Below are positions 34,191 to 42,679 of a DNA stretch of 64,000 nucleotides, one piece after another. The notes under the pieces are model-generated. The model did no database searches. It saw only the letters and a list, made by a program, of their open reading frames with translations, and was not told where the DNA came from. The stretch is from contig CAZIWH010000001.1 of the NCBI GenBank assembly GCA_964542985.1, forward strand, positions 41,390-105,389. The letters are read 5' to 3'. The DNA is from QNYQ01 sp964542985 (GTDB lineage Archaea; Thermoproteota; Thermoprotei_A; Sulfolobales; Pyrodictiaceae). Positions within the stretch are counted from its first letter, which is position 1, and each line of letters opens with the position of its first letter. A program made the position numbers and the translations under genes.

Positions 34191-34937
34191 TTGTCCGTGC
34201 CTACAGAATTAATACTCAAACTGCTCGCACCCAACGAACTCGCCAAAAGAATAGACCATGCCGTACTCAAACCATCTGCTGGCGAGAAGGACCTCATAAA
34301 AGCGGTAGATGAGCTTGAAAGACTTAACCTGCGCTGCCTCATCCTAAGCCCGACGCTACTGAGGGAGGCTCGCAGCTTAACAAGAAGATGCTTGGGCGCG
34401 GTAGCGGGCTTTCCTAACGGCTATGGGGCTCTTGAGGCTAAAATAAAGGAACTAGAGGATATAATAGCCTACGGTGCTAATGAAGTCGATTATGTAGCTA
34501 ACATTCAACAGCTTCTGCTCGGAAACAAGGACAAGTTCATCAATGAGTTAAAAGCTGTAGGCGAGATCTGCAGAGATACCGGCATTACATGCAAAGTCAT
34601 CATAGAGACACCGATACTCGACGACCCCAACGAGATATACCGGGTAACACGAATGATAGCAGACACTGTAGAGGGGATAGACTACATAAAGACAAGCACC
34701 GGCTTTGCACCAAGACCTACTTATCCCGAAGACGTGCTAGCTATACGCAGAGCACTAATGGATGTCGGCTCAAGAATCGGCATAAAGGCTGCTGGAGGCA
34801 TCCGTACAGCACTACAAGCTCTACTTATGATAAACCTTGGTGCTGACATCATAGGCACAAGCAGCCCCGTCAAAATATTATCCGGGCTGTCCGGACTGGT
34901 CGCGTTGTTTACAAAGCAGACCCTCGGAGTTAAGTAA
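34191..34937 (+). CDS. deoC: deoxyribose-phosphate aldolase
   Basis: Splits 2-deoxyribose 5-phosphate into glyceraldehyde 3-phosphate and acetaldehyde. The 248-residue TIM-barrel protein has IDHAVLKPSAGEKDL at the N-terminus, GAVAGFPNGYG, NEVDYVANIQQL, CKVIIETPIL and the Schiff-base lysine in YIKTSTGFAP, with KAAGGIRTALQAL later. Starts are TTG 34191 or GTG 34197. Codons are more AT-rich than in the first 25 kb. A C/D guide RNA candidate begins 7 bases after its stop. Confidence 0.93.
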   Translation: MSVPTELILKLLAPNELAKRIDHAVLKPSAGEKDLIKAVDELERLNLRCLILSPTLLREARSLTRRCLGAVAGFPNGYGALEAKIKELEDIIAYGANEVDYVANIQQLLLGNKDKFINELKAVGEICRDTGITCKVIIETPILDDPNEIYRVTRMIADTVEGIDYIKTSTGFAPRPTYPEDVLAIRRALMDVGSRIGIKAAGGIRTALQALLMINLGADIIGTSSPVKILSGLSGLVALFTKQTLGVK

Positions 34938-34943
34938 GCAGCC

Positions 34944-35007
34944 AGGGGATGAGGATACGACGGTCTCTCGAGCATTGCAATGAAGATCATTCTCCTTACC
35001 GACCCCT
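34944..35007 (+). ncRNA. C/D-box guide RNA candidate (23S near 2587-2597)
   Basis: A complete and compact unit: AGGGG (34944-34948) pairs with CCCCT (35003-35007). Between them are C box ATGAGGA (34949-34955), guide TACGACGGTCTC (34956-34967), D' TCGA (34968-34971), 8-base spacer, C' ATGAAGA (34980-34986), guide TCATTCTCCTTA (34987-34998) and D CCGA (34999-35002). Both guides are exactly 12 nt. The first is antisense to AGACCGUCGU of the 23S peptidyl-transferase region as I recall it for crenarchaea. The second target is not recognised. A TATA-like GTTAAGTAAG overlaps the end of deoC at 34928-34937, but deoC read-through is also possible. Confidence 0.8.
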
Positions 35008-35022
35008 ATATATCTCCTTCGT

Positions 35023-35090
35023 GAGGCCTCAGCTGAGACAGGTCTCTTCATAGCAAAGAACGCTCGGCACCCCATTGGTCTTCATCGGCC
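35023..35090 (-). ncRNA. C/D-box guide RNA candidate (23S near 2596-2606)
   Basis: Read on the minus strand: stem GGGCC (35086-35090), C ATGAAGA (35079-35085), guide CCAATGGGGTG (35068-35078), D' CCGA (35064-35067), 12-base spacer, C' ATGAAGA (35045-35051), guide GACCTGTCTCAG (35033-35044), D CTGA (35029-35032), stem GGCCTC (35023-35028). The second guide is antisense to UGAGACAGGUC, the segment next to the target of the RNA at 34944. The two RNAs converge in one 164-base gap. It lies right after the stop of the zinc-ribbon gene. Confidence 0.8.
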
Positions 35091-35101
35091 CTCAAGTTGC
35101 G

Positions 35102-35269
35102 CTATTCCTCTTGAGCCTCTACACGTTCCAGGATCTCGTGGAAAGTGTTTCTACGACATACACGACAGTAATGATACAGCCGCTTGTTCTTCAATTTAGT
35201 TAGGTCAAAGCTCACCTCAAGGAACCACTCCGTACCACAGTTGGTACAGCGTAGCCTCCATTTGGTCAA
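35102..35269 (-). CDS. 55-residue zinc-ribbon protein
   Basis: This short gene is easily missed. On the minus strand TTG 35269 opens a frame that ends with TAG at 35102-35104. The protein starts MTKWRLRCTNCGTEWFLEV and has a second pair in HYCRVCRRNTFHEI: two CxxC knuckles 27-30 residues apart, a classical zinc ribbon, with basic residues around it. The TTG overlaps the stop of the ASCH gene (TTGA), so it is translated with it. It may be an RNA or ribosome-binding partner; the target is unknown. Confidence 0.75.
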   Translation of the reverse strand: MTKWRLRCTNCGTEWFLEVSFDLTKLKNKRLYHYCRVCRRNTFHEILERVEAQEE

Positions 35270-35922
35270 CGCCCACGCACCCTCCTATCCCGTAGTCTCT
35301 TTTCGCTACGGCCTCCACTCCTCTTAATCCCTATGAGGCCGCGACGGACAAGCTCATTGAGCACCCTGCGCAATACTCTACGGACACGCCACCTTCTTCC
35401 GAGATCTCCATAGAGGCGGATAGCTGTTGAACGTATACTATTAGTTACAGTAAGGTCTCGTAAAACCTTACGCTCTTCTTCTCCCAGCTCGTCACCGAGG
35501 TAACGGAGCCCTAGTCTAGCTATGTCAGCCGGCTGTAATCCAAGGTACGGGTCTTCGGGCTCGAGCTTGGAAAGATCCTGTACAACCTCAAACTCTATTA
35601 TGGTTACAACGTCGTCAAGATCTATTTTTCCATAAGCTCTCTCCAGCGCCTTCAGAAGCTCAGCACGGTTTCTGAAACCGTCCCGCCGGGCATCTTCGTC
35701 TGTAAGCTCACGTACTTTCTTATACACTACACTGGTTACACGAACCCGTGCGACAGGTCTACCGCCACCATGAACTATGAGTTCATTATACTTCACATTA
35801 ACTCTGCCAAGCCTTATTGTAGCCTTCTTCCTCCCCGAGAGTATAGCATCAACATACTCACCTTTAACCATCAAATGCCTGCCTAGGAATCTCCGCCTCC
35901 GCTCCTCCATACCCCTTCCCAT
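35266..35922 (-). CDS. ASCH-domain protein with C-terminal winged-helix-like region
   Basis: A 218-residue protein. The N-terminal half is an ASCH/PUA-like RNA-binding domain (HLMVKGEYVDAILSGRKKATIRLG, then VARVRVTSVVYKKVRELTDEDA, which holds the conserved ASCH core). The C-terminal part, VLRDLTVTNSIRSTAIRLYGDLGRRWRVRRVL and RRGLIGIKRSGGRSEKRLRDRR, is a basic winged-helix-like unit. ATG 35922 follows a TATA-like CTATAAAG (35952-35959); ATG 35910 with GGAAGGGG is an alternative. The longer open frame to 36063 crosses the promoter. It is coupled to the zinc-ribbon gene. A role in RNA binding or translation is inference. Confidence 0.75.
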   Translation of the reverse strand: MGRGMEERRRRFLGRHLMVKGEYVDAILSGRKKATIRLGRVNVKYNELIVHGGGRPVARVRVTSVVYKKVRELTDEDARRDGFRNRAELLKALERAYGKIDLDDVVTIIEFEVVQDLSKLEPEDPYLGLQPADIARLGLRYLGDELGEEERKVLRDLTVTNSIRSTAIRLYGDLGRRWRVRRVLRRVLNELVRRGLIGIKRSGGRSEKRLRDRRVRGR

Positions 35923-35998
35923 CTCCGCAAAGGCCCCGAGGCCACACCACTTTATAGGGCCATATTCTGCGACAAGGAGGCATGGGGCGATGAGGGCT

Positions 35999-36031
35999 AA
36001 AAACCCGGCCCCTTCACAAGAGAGGGCCGGG
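35999..36031 (-). terminator. GC hairpin with T5 tract after glmU
   Basis: On the minus strand CCCGGCCC (36031-36024) pairs with GGGCCGGG (36011-36004) and is followed by TTTTT (36003-35999). It lies about 85 bases past the glmU-like stop, in the direction of that operon, and fits an intrinsic archaeal terminator. Confidence 0.6.
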
Positions 36032-36113
36032 CTCTGAGAACCTGGGAGATGCTGAGGGGCCAAAGCGTTGAGCCCCGCCCTTAGCCTTTCTCAGTCAAGC
36101 ATGTTCGAGCGCT

Positions 36114-37253
36114 TCAACTTCCACGGCGGTATATGGTTGCTGGAGGAATTGTCTCTTGCGCCTTAGTCTCAGCACCCGCCTCTATGACTGCACCGACCTT
36201 AAGCCCCTCAAGAGGCCTTGTCGACATTATCAGTATCTCCCCTGTCGCTCCCTCGTATGGTGTGTTAAGGGTTACCGTGTACGGAGCAACCTTGGCACCA
36301 CAGCCCACAACACTATCCGCTATGTAACTGTGCGAAGATATGTAGGCTTTCTCGCAGAGCACACTACGTTTGACCTCACTATAAGCTCCGACTAGTGCTC
36401 CATCATGTATAGCTGTGCCCCCACGCACAAAGCTATGTGCACCTATAAAGACCCGAGGACCTATATAGACAGGACCCTTTATCACCGCGTAGTGGTCTAT
36501 CCTCACCCCATGCTCTATGACCGCCGGACCCTCTATTATCACGCCGCGTCCTATAGAGGCGTCAGACGCTACTCTCATTCCTCTCATCTTCTCTAGCTCA
36601 AACCTAGTAGCAACGAGGTAGTCCCAAGGCGTATCTAGGTCAAGCCATTCGCCAATCCATATCACAGCCGCAAGCTTGCTCTGTTCAACTAATCGCGCGA
36701 AGAGCTTCTCTATGCCAGACTGATTCCTACATATTGTTTCCTCGACGAGGCTGACGGGCAATGTTGCTATGCCTGCAAATATGTATTGACCATCACCAAC
36801 ACCAACAACGCGAAGCTCTATAGGGTCTACCTCTAGACGAAGGTAAGTGCCTCTGAGGAGGAGCGGCTTAGTTACAGTAACTAACGGCTCATACATATTA
36901 ATAAATCTGGCCGCATGCGTCTCAACGAAGCCCGAGGAGGCGTAAATATCGCCATATATTATTGTTACGTAGCCCGAGGACTTCAACGCTGCTAAGCCAT
37001 CACATATTGCCCCCTCTATGCCCTTAGTCCTCTGCTCCACATACTTGCAGCGGCTCAAAGAACCACAGTAAGACGCTACTGCCGGATCATCAGACACTAC
37101 ATATATGTCATCATAAAGCTTGGCTGCCTCCTTCAATAGTCTGTCCAGAAGTGTACCACCCGGCAATTTGACCAGGCTTCTTGAGAACATATTATTCCCC
37201 ATTATTACACCGAGCTGCTTGGAAGGCCCACCTGCAAGGATTATCGCCTTCAA
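36114..37253 (-). CDS. GlmU-like sugar-1-phosphate nucleotidylyltransferase/acyltransferase with an altered N-terminal loop
   Basis: A 379-residue two-domain protein. It starts MKAIILAGG but lacks the usual G-x-G-T-R loop: the segment is LAGGPSKQLGVIMGN. Later it keeps IIYGDIYASS (metal Asp) and EWLDLDTPWDYLVA, then a left-handed beta helix of hexapeptide repeats (IEGPAVIEHGVRIDHYAVI, PVYIGPRVFIGAHSFV). It would finish UDP-GlcNAc synthesis after GlmS, but the changed loop makes nucleotidyl transfer uncertain. TTG 37253 has GGGGGTG in front; the open frame reaches TTG 37286. It is 40 bases downstream of glmS. Confidence 0.78.
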   Translation of the reverse strand: MKAIILAGGPSKQLGVIMGNNMFSRSLVKLPGGTLLDRLLKEAAKLYDDIYVVSDDPAVASYCGSLSRCKYVEQRTKGIEGAICDGLAALKSSGYVTIIYGDIYASSGFVETHAARFINMYEPLVTVTKPLLLRGTYLRLEVDPIELRVVGVGDGQYIFAGIATLPVSLVEETICRNQSGIEKLFARLVEQSKLAAVIWIGEWLDLDTPWDYLVATRFELEKMRGMRVASDASIGRGVIIEGPAVIEHGVRIDHYAVIKGPVYIGPRVFIGAHSFVRGGTAIHDGALVGAYSEVKRSVLCEKAYISSHSYIADSVVGCGAKVAPYTVTLNTPYEGATGEILIMSTRPLEGLKVGAVIEAGAETKAQETIPPATIYRRGS

Positions 37254-37293
37254 CCTTACACACCCCCGAGGAAGTTTCTCCGACAACGCGCTT

Positions 37294-39138
37294 CTACTCT
37301 ACTGTCACTGTTTTCGCGAGATTACGGGGCTTGTCCGGATCTCTGCCCAGGGCTACCGCTAGCTTGTACGCAAGCAGCTGAAGCACAGGCATTACCGCAT
37401 AGGGGGCCATTATCTCATCATAACCCTCTACGTAGAAGCCTACATCCACTCCTTGGAGTCCACCCCGCAGTGTAGCCGGAGCTACTAGGAGCGTGAAAGC
37501 ACCTCTTGCCTTCATTTCCATAATGTTCCCCTGGAGGCGCTCCAGGTATTCATCAGCAGTAGAGGCTGCGATAAATATCACAGGGAAGCCCGGCTCAACT
37601 AGAGCTATGGGGCCATGCTTACTCTCCCCCGCTGGATAAGCCTCAGCATGAATATAGCTAACTTCCTTTATCTTTAAGGCACCTTCGTAAGCTAGCGGTA
37701 CACCTATCTCACGACTGAGCACATACATACTATGCCTCTCCTTGAGAACTGGGACAACACGTTCAACCATGCGCAGGCTGCTTCGGAGACCAGCCGCCGC
37801 TAGCCTACCTGCGCTTTCAAGCTTCTCCGCTATCTCCTTAGCCTCGCTGTCCTTCAGCGTTCCCGCAGCACTGGCGGTTCTTGAAACAAGGAGAGTCAGA
37901 GCTAGAACCTGCGTCAAGAAGGTCTTCGTCGCCGCCACGCCTATCTCGGGGCCCGCACGTGTGTAGATTACCTTATCAGATTCTCTAGGTATTGTACTGG
38001 CTACAACATTTGAGACTGCTACAATCTTTGCACCGTGTTTTCTAAAAGCCCGGACTGCATGAAGAGTATCTATAGTTTCCCCGCTTTGACTTATAGCGAT
38101 GAGAACCGAGCCGGGGTTAGCAAGCCTCTCGTAGAGGCGATACTCACTTGATATGAAGGCGTAAACGGGACGCCTCTCCAGCAAGGCAGAATAGGCCGCA
38201 TAGAGCAGACCTGCATGGAAGCTTGTACCTGCACCAGTTACAAATACTGTGTCTGCATCTGCAATTAGCCTAGCGGCTTCGTCGACCTCGTTACTAGACA
38301 TGAGGCCTTGGTAGGTCTCGTAGAGCACCCTAGGCTGCTCCATAATTTCTTTCAACATAAAGTGAGGGTACCCTGCCTTTTCGGCTGCCTCAACGCTCCA
38401 AGTCACGAGTGTTATCCTTTGCTTCCAACTCACAGCAGCTCCGTTCTTCTCTATCACGAGCTTATATGGCTCGATATAGCCGTATTCTCCATCTCTTAGA
38501 ACTATAACCCTTCTCGTATAGGGAAGCATTGAGGGTATATCACTTGAAACCATGTTAAAGCCTTCACCGAGGCCGACTATGAGGGGGCTAACATTCCTAG
38601 CGAAGTAGATGCGTAGAGGCTCACCTATATAGAGAAGCGCTATTGCATAGGCCCCTTCAAGCATCGCTATAGTCTTCTTGAACGACTCAAAGGGGGCATG
38701 CCCTTTTGAGAGGAACTCCTCAAATAGATGAGCTATTACCTCCGTATCAGTATCACTCGAGAATCTATGGCCACGCTCTTCGAGAAACTCCCTCAGCGTC
38801 GCAAAGTTCTTTATTATGCCGTTATGGACTATAGCTATCTTTCCTTCACAGTCCGTGTGGGGATGAGCGTTTACGCTACTAGGAGCACCATGGGTTGCCC
38901 ATCGTGTGTGGGCAAGCCCGCTGACGGCACAGTAGTTGAGCACTCCATACTTCTTGACCACGTCTTCTATGCGGCCCTGATCCTTAAGCACTATCAGCCT
39001 CCTCGAGGTGCATTCGATGAGTGCAAAGCCTGCGCTATCATAGCCGCGGTACTCTAGGCGGCGAAGCCCTTCAACAAGCATCGTGGTCACATTAGATACT
39101 ACATCTGGATCAGCGACTACTCCTACTATACCGCACAA
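37294..39138 (-). CDS. glmS: glutamine-fructose-6-phosphate aminotransferase
   Basis: Makes glucosamine 6-phosphate, the entry to amino sugars for glycans and N-glycosylation. The 614-residue protein begins MCGIVGVVAD, so Cys2 is the glutaminase nucleophile, and has GLAHTRWATHG and HNGIIKNF. Two SIS domains follow (FVTGAGTSFHAGLLYAAYSA, AISQSGETIDTLHAVR, EIGVPLAYEGALKIKE, AYPAGESKHGPIALVEPG) with the C-terminal KPRNLAKTVTVE. A TATA-like CTTTAAGAAG is at about 39192-39201. It is the first gene of the pair with the GlmU-like protein. Confidence 0.95.
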   Translation of the reverse strand: MCGIVGVVADPDVVSNVTTMLVEGLRRLEYRGYDSAGFALIECTSRRLIVLKDQGRIEDVVKKYGVLNYCAVSGLAHTRWATHGAPSSVNAHPHTDCEGKIAIVHNGIIKNFATLREFLEERGHRFSSDTDTEVIAHLFEEFLSKGHAPFESFKKTIAMLEGAYAIALLYIGEPLRIYFARNVSPLIVGLGEGFNMVSSDIPSMLPYTRRVIVLRDGEYGYIEPYKLVIEKNGAAVSWKQRITLVTWSVEAAEKAGYPHFMLKEIMEQPRVLYETYQGLMSSNEVDEAARLIADADTVFVTGAGTSFHAGLLYAAYSALLERRPVYAFISSEYRLYERLANPGSVLIAISQSGETIDTLHAVRAFRKHGAKIVAVSNVVASTIPRESDKVIYTRAGPEIGVAATKTFLTQVLALTLLVSRTASAAGTLKDSEAKEIAEKLESAGRLAAAGLRSSLRMVERVVPVLKERHSMYVLSREIGVPLAYEGALKIKEVSYIHAEAYPAGESKHGPIALVEPGFPVIFIAASTADEYLERLQGNIMEMKARGAFTLLVAPATLRGGLQGVDVGFYVEGYDEIMAPYAVMPVLQLLAYKLAVALGRDPDKPRNLAKTVTVE

Positions 39139-39230
39139 CGCATCAACACCCCTCTTCGGCAGAGGTGGATGACTATGCAGGGCAGTTGATTCTTCTTAAA
39201 GAGGGGGAGCACGACATCGGTCTACTGTAC

Positions 39231-39306
39231 GGGCTGTGAGGACTGAACCCCGGTGAGTGAGGGGCAGCTTGAGCCCCGGTGAGCCTTCCTTCAGCGTACT
39301 GAGCCC
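39231..39306 (+). ncRNA. weak C/D-box RNA candidate
   Basis: GGGCT (39231-39235) can pair with AGCCC (39302-39306). C box GTGAGGA (39236-39242) follows the first arm and D box CTGA (39299-39302) precedes the second. A GGGGC/GCCCC hairpin lies in the middle, and a 13-base guide TTCCTTCAGCGTA precedes D, but the C' (GTGAGCC) is poor. It reaches 16 bases into the end of thrS on the other strand. No target recognised. Confidence 0.35.
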
Positions 39307-41177
39307 TGTTTTGCTGTGAAGCTCTTCTCTAGGTAGACTAGGCTTGGACGCTGGGAGACCCTGCGCGGCAAGGTGGACTCTAACCTCGGGTACCCCTTGA
39401 GTTCCTCTAGGAGCTTTTCCAGCAGCTCGCGGGGACTGAGGGCTATGCGATCATTTGTCCTCCTTATAGTGACGTTGAGAGTCCTTGTCTCTACTTCGCG
39501 TTCACCTATGACTGCTATGTAGGGTATCCATTCGCGGGCGGCGTCGCGTATCCTGCGGCCTAGGCTCATGTCGCGGTCGTCTATGTCTACCCTTATCATA
39601 TGCTCCTCTAGCAGCTCGGCCGCCTCCTCTGCAAAGCTAAGCTGCTTCTCGTCCTTGGGGTTTATTGGTATGATTCTAACCTGTATCGGTGAGAGCCAGG
39701 TCGGTATGTATGGTTTCTTACCCTCAGCTTCCATTTTTATTGCCGTGTCGAACACCATGTAGATGTAGCGCTCAACAGAGCCTATTAAGGCTGTATGTAT
39801 TATTACTGGATACTTTTCGGTGTTGTCTTCGTCTACATACTTTATTCCGAAACGCTTGGCGTTGCCTATGTCGAACTGAAATGTAGCTATCTCCCTTGGG
39901 CGCCCGGCAGTATCAACTATATGGTACTCCACATTCACAACCCAGTAGTATATGCCTGCCGGATATACAGTCACAAGGGCTGGCTTCCCATCACGTCTTA
40001 CAAGTTCAACCACTTTCTCGCGACTCTTGTTCCAGAAGTCCTCCGTCACGTTGTATACTGCGTAGTATTCACGCCCAAGCTTCGCAGCCTCCTTGTGGAT
40101 TATCTCCTGGAGCTTAGCGGCAACTTCCATAGCCTGGTCGAGGTTCTTAACGAGGATGTGCAGATCGGGCATGTAGAACTTGCGTAGCCTGAAACATAGA
40201 GTTACTTCGCCGCTCTGCTCCAATCTATAGCTGTCTGCAACCTCGAACATCCCCAAGGGCAGGTCACGGTAGCTCAACACATAGTCTTTAAGCATAGCAA
40301 ACTGCTGGTGGCATGCTGCGTAGCGCATCACTAGGTGCTTGCGGTCGGACCATAGCTCATAGAGCCTGTCCCCGAAGAGCACCGCATGCTCGTAGACGGG
40401 CGGAGATGCCAGGTCAAACATGTTGGTTCCCTTTATCCTGAGCACCGGTATCCCGAGACCACGGGCCAGGCGCCAGGAGTAAGCTGCAACAGCGTCAATC
40501 ATCATCGCTGCGTGGGGCTGGTATCTCATGTGTCCATAGTCGCTCATAGGCTCCCATTCGAAGCCGAACTTCGCGCAGAGCTTGTTAACGGCTGTCTCGG
40601 TCTCGCCGAGCTCCTTGCCTAGGGCCTCCTTCTCTATTATCTTCTTGAACTCTTCGCTAGCCTTTGGCAGGTACTCCTCTGGAGTGTAGACCTCGCCCTC
40701 GGGTGTGAGTACATAGTACTTCTTCTCAATCTTTGGCCTCTCAGCCGCCTTCACCGCATAGGTCCTGGATAGCTCGGAGAGAGGGTGACCGTAACAGTGT
40801 ATATAGAACTCCTTGTACCAGCCAAAGGGTGCGCGCTTGACCGGCTTATCTGAGACCTCGCGCAACTTCTCGGCAAGCATGCGCAGTATCTTGACTGCCA
40901 TGCGGGGGGCTGCAAGCTTGCTTGAGAGGTGAGCATAGGGGTAAACCACTATCTCAGATGCACCGACTTTCTCGGCTACGGAAGCTATGTCTACTGCCGC
41001 GTTGTATACGAGCTTCTCTGCTGCCTCCTGGTCCCCCTCCTCCACGGTTATGAAGGCTATGAGCGCGTTCTCCGCTTCGCCGCTGGGGGGAGCCTCCCTG
41101 GGGGTTTCAGCGTCCTTTATTGCCTTTGTTTTCGCCTTGTACCAGAACTTCTTGGCGTGTATGAGGAGCGCTCTCAA
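39291..41177 (-). CDS. thrS: threonyl-tRNA synthetase, archaeal type with editing domain
   Basis: Charges tRNA-Thr and removes mischarged Ser. The N-terminal DTD-like editing domain begins RALLIHAKKFWYKAKTKAI and has APFGWYKEFYIHCYGHPLSE. The class II core contains GTNMFDLASPPVYEHAVLF, MRYAACHQQFAML (zinc Cys/His), GEVTLCFRLRKFYMPDLHI and TALIGSVERYIYMVF, and is followed by the anticodon domain. TTG 41177 is preferred because a TATA-like GCCTATAAACT at 41217-41227 lies too close to the longer GTG 41204 start. Unlike some crenarchaea, catalysis and editing are in one chain here. Confidence 0.94.
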   Translation of the reverse strand: MRALLIHAKKFWYKAKTKAIKDAETPREAPPSGEAENALIAFITVEEGDQEAAEKLVYNAAVDIASVAEKVGASEIVVYPYAHLSSKLAAPRMAVKILRMLAEKLREVSDKPVKRAPFGWYKEFYIHCYGHPLSELSRTYAVKAAERPKIEKKYYVLTPEGEVYTPEEYLPKASEEFKKIIEKEALGKELGETETAVNKLCAKFGFEWEPMSDYGHMRYQPHAAMMIDAVAAYSWRLARGLGIPVLRIKGTNMFDLASPPVYEHAVLFGDRLYELWSDRKHLVMRYAACHQQFAMLKDYVLSYRDLPLGMFEVADSYRLEQSGEVTLCFRLRKFYMPDLHILVKNLDQAMEVAAKLQEIIHKEAAKLGREYYAVYNVTEDFWNKSREKVVELVRRDGKPALVTVYPAGIYYWVVNVEYHIVDTAGRPREIATFQFDIGNAKRFGIKYVDEDNTEKYPVIIHTALIGSVERYIYMVFDTAIKMEAEGKKPYIPTWLSPIQVRIIPINPKDEKQLSFAEEAAELLEEHMIRVDIDDRDMSLGRRIRDAAREWIPYIAVIGEREVETRTLNVTIRRTNDRIALSPRELLEKLLEELKGYPRLESTLPRRVSQRPSLVYLEKSFTAKQGSVR

Positions 41178-41294
41178 TATCTGGCCCCAAGAGGGCCTGC
41201 CCACTATGATGCCTAGTTTATAGGCGTATCAGCCTGAGATCCACTACCGGTCTACCCGGATAGGCGTCCCATTAGTTTCGGCTAGGTCAAGTAC

Positions 41295-41304
41295 GGTATA
41301 TAAG
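41295..41304 (+). promoter_or_regulatory. TATA box of radA
   Basis: GGTATATAAG stands out in the GC-rich gap between thrS and radA. It lies 37-46 bases before ATG 41341, which predicts a leader of about 10-15 bases. Confidence 0.7.
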
Positions 41305-41340
41305 GGTGTTACTCGCCCCTAGCCACACGGGCCGGACACC

Positions 41341-42312
41341 ATGGTAACCAAGGAGATTAAGTCAATAACAGACCTGCCTGGCGTTGGGCCGGCAACGGCG
41401 AACAAGCTGATAGAGGCTGGCTACGGCACCCTTGAGGCCATAGCCGTCGCTACCCCGCAGGAGCTAAGCGCTGCGGCGGGCATACCGATAACGACAGCAC
41501 AGAGAATAATCAAGGCGGCACGCGAGGCTCTCGACATAAGGTTCAAGACTGCCCTCGAGGTTAAGAAGGAGAGGCTCAGCACGCGGAAAATAACCACTGG
41601 CAGCAGGAACCTCGACGATCTCCTAGGTGGCGGCATAGAGACCAAGACTATAACCGAGTTCTTCGGCGAGTTCGGCAGCGGCAAGACGCAGATATGTCAC
41701 CAGCTCGCGGTCAATGTACAGCTTCCGACCGACAAGGGCGGCCTCTCAGAGCCCGAGAAGGTTGCCAAGGCTGTCTACATCGACACCGAGGGCACCTTCC
41801 GCTGGGAAAGGATCGAAGCCATGTCTAAGCGCTGGGGCCTCGACCCAGACGAGGTTATGAGCAACATATACTACATTAGAGCTATAAACAGCGACCACCA
41901 GATGGCTATCGTCGACGAGCTGTTTAACCTCGTCCCGAAGGAGAACATTAAGCTAGTCATAGTCGACTCCGTCACTAGTCACTTCCGCGCAGAGTACCCG
42001 GGCAGGGAGAACCTTGCAGCCAGGCAACAGAAGCTGAACCGCCACCTACACCAGCTCTCCAGGCTCGCAGAGATCTACGACCTCGCAGTGATAATTACAA
42101 ACCAGGTCATGGCGAAGCCTGACGTATTCTACGGCGACCCAACGCAGGCTGTTGGCGGCCACGTGCTGTACCATGCACCCGGCATAAGAGTTCAGCTTAG
42201 GAAGAGCCGTGGTAACAAGCGCATAGCGAGGATAATAGATGCGCCACACCTCCCTGAAGGCGAGGCCGTATTCGTGATAACAGACTACGGCATAACTGAT
42301 CCAGAGGACTAG
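41341..42312 (+). CDS. radA: RadA recombinase
   Basis: The archaeal RecA/Rad51 homologue, which forms filaments on single-stranded DNA and exchanges strands. The 323-residue protein has a helix-hairpin-helix N-domain (SITDLPGVGPATANKLIEAGY), the polymerisation motif before the core, Walker A GEFGSGKTQ (about 109-117), Walker B LVIVDSVTSHFRAEY, and the ATP cap VGGHVLYHAPGIRVQLRKSRGNKRIARI. No intein is present. A strong TATA box precedes it. It converges with a small gene that overlaps by 4 bases. Confidence 0.97.
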   Translation: MVTKEIKSITDLPGVGPATANKLIEAGYGTLEAIAVATPQELSAAAGIPITTAQRIIKAAREALDIRFKTALEVKKERLSTRKITTGSRNLDDLLGGGIETKTITEFFGEFGSGKTQICHQLAVNVQLPTDKGGLSEPEKVAKAVYIDTEGTFRWERIEAMSKRWGLDPDEVMSNIYYIRAINSDHQMAIVDELFNLVPKENIKLVIVDSVTSHFRAEYPGRENLAARQQKLNRHLHQLSRLAEIYDLAVIITNQVMAKPDVFYGDPTQAVGGHVLYHAPGIRVQLRKSRGNKRIARIIDAPHLPEGEAVFVITDYGITDPED

Positions 42313-42602
42313 CGTAGCTCGCTGCACGCAGGACAAGCCTCAACATCAGTAGGTAGGAGGAGAAAGCGCGATTTTTTCCACCGGAATGATATCTTGCAGC
42401 CACCTATGAGTAGTATAGGCGCCTCGACTACGTGGCTGAGGCCGCTCATCTCGTCCCGGATCTTGAGCTTCTCTGTAACTATATCTATCTTATTAGCTAT
42501 ACATATAATCGTTACTCTTCTCAAACCCTCCACGGTAAAAGCAATTGCTTCTACCTCGGCTCCGGGGCCGCACCTTGCTCTACGCACACGGCTTCTAATC
42601 AC
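42309..42602 (-). CDS. small protein ending in a CPAC motif, unknown
   Basis: A protein of about 97 residues (up to 123 if the frame is used from 42680). Codon choice (ATA, AGA, CTA) matches its neighbours, and the translation alternates strands: VTIICIANKIDIVTEKLKIRDE, then PILLIGGCKISFRWKKSRFLLLP and a terminal ACPACSEL. The CxxC and C further upstream (ARCGPG, GGCK) could bind metal or form a disulfide. I do not recognise the family. The start is uncertain (GTG 42602, GTG 42587 or TTG 42641). It lies between radA and the prepilin peptidase gene, on the other strand. Confidence 0.5.
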   Translation of the reverse strand: MIRSRVRRARCGPGAEVEAIAFTVEGLRRVTIICIANKIDIVTEKLKIRDEMSGLSHVVEAPILLIGGCKISFRWKKSRFLLLPTDVEACPACSELR

Positions 42603-42679
42603 GTGGCGGGCTGTGTCAGGGTTACGGGTCTCGTAGGGCAACCGTAGAGGCCGAAGACTTAGTGGGTTGCAGGCTGCCA

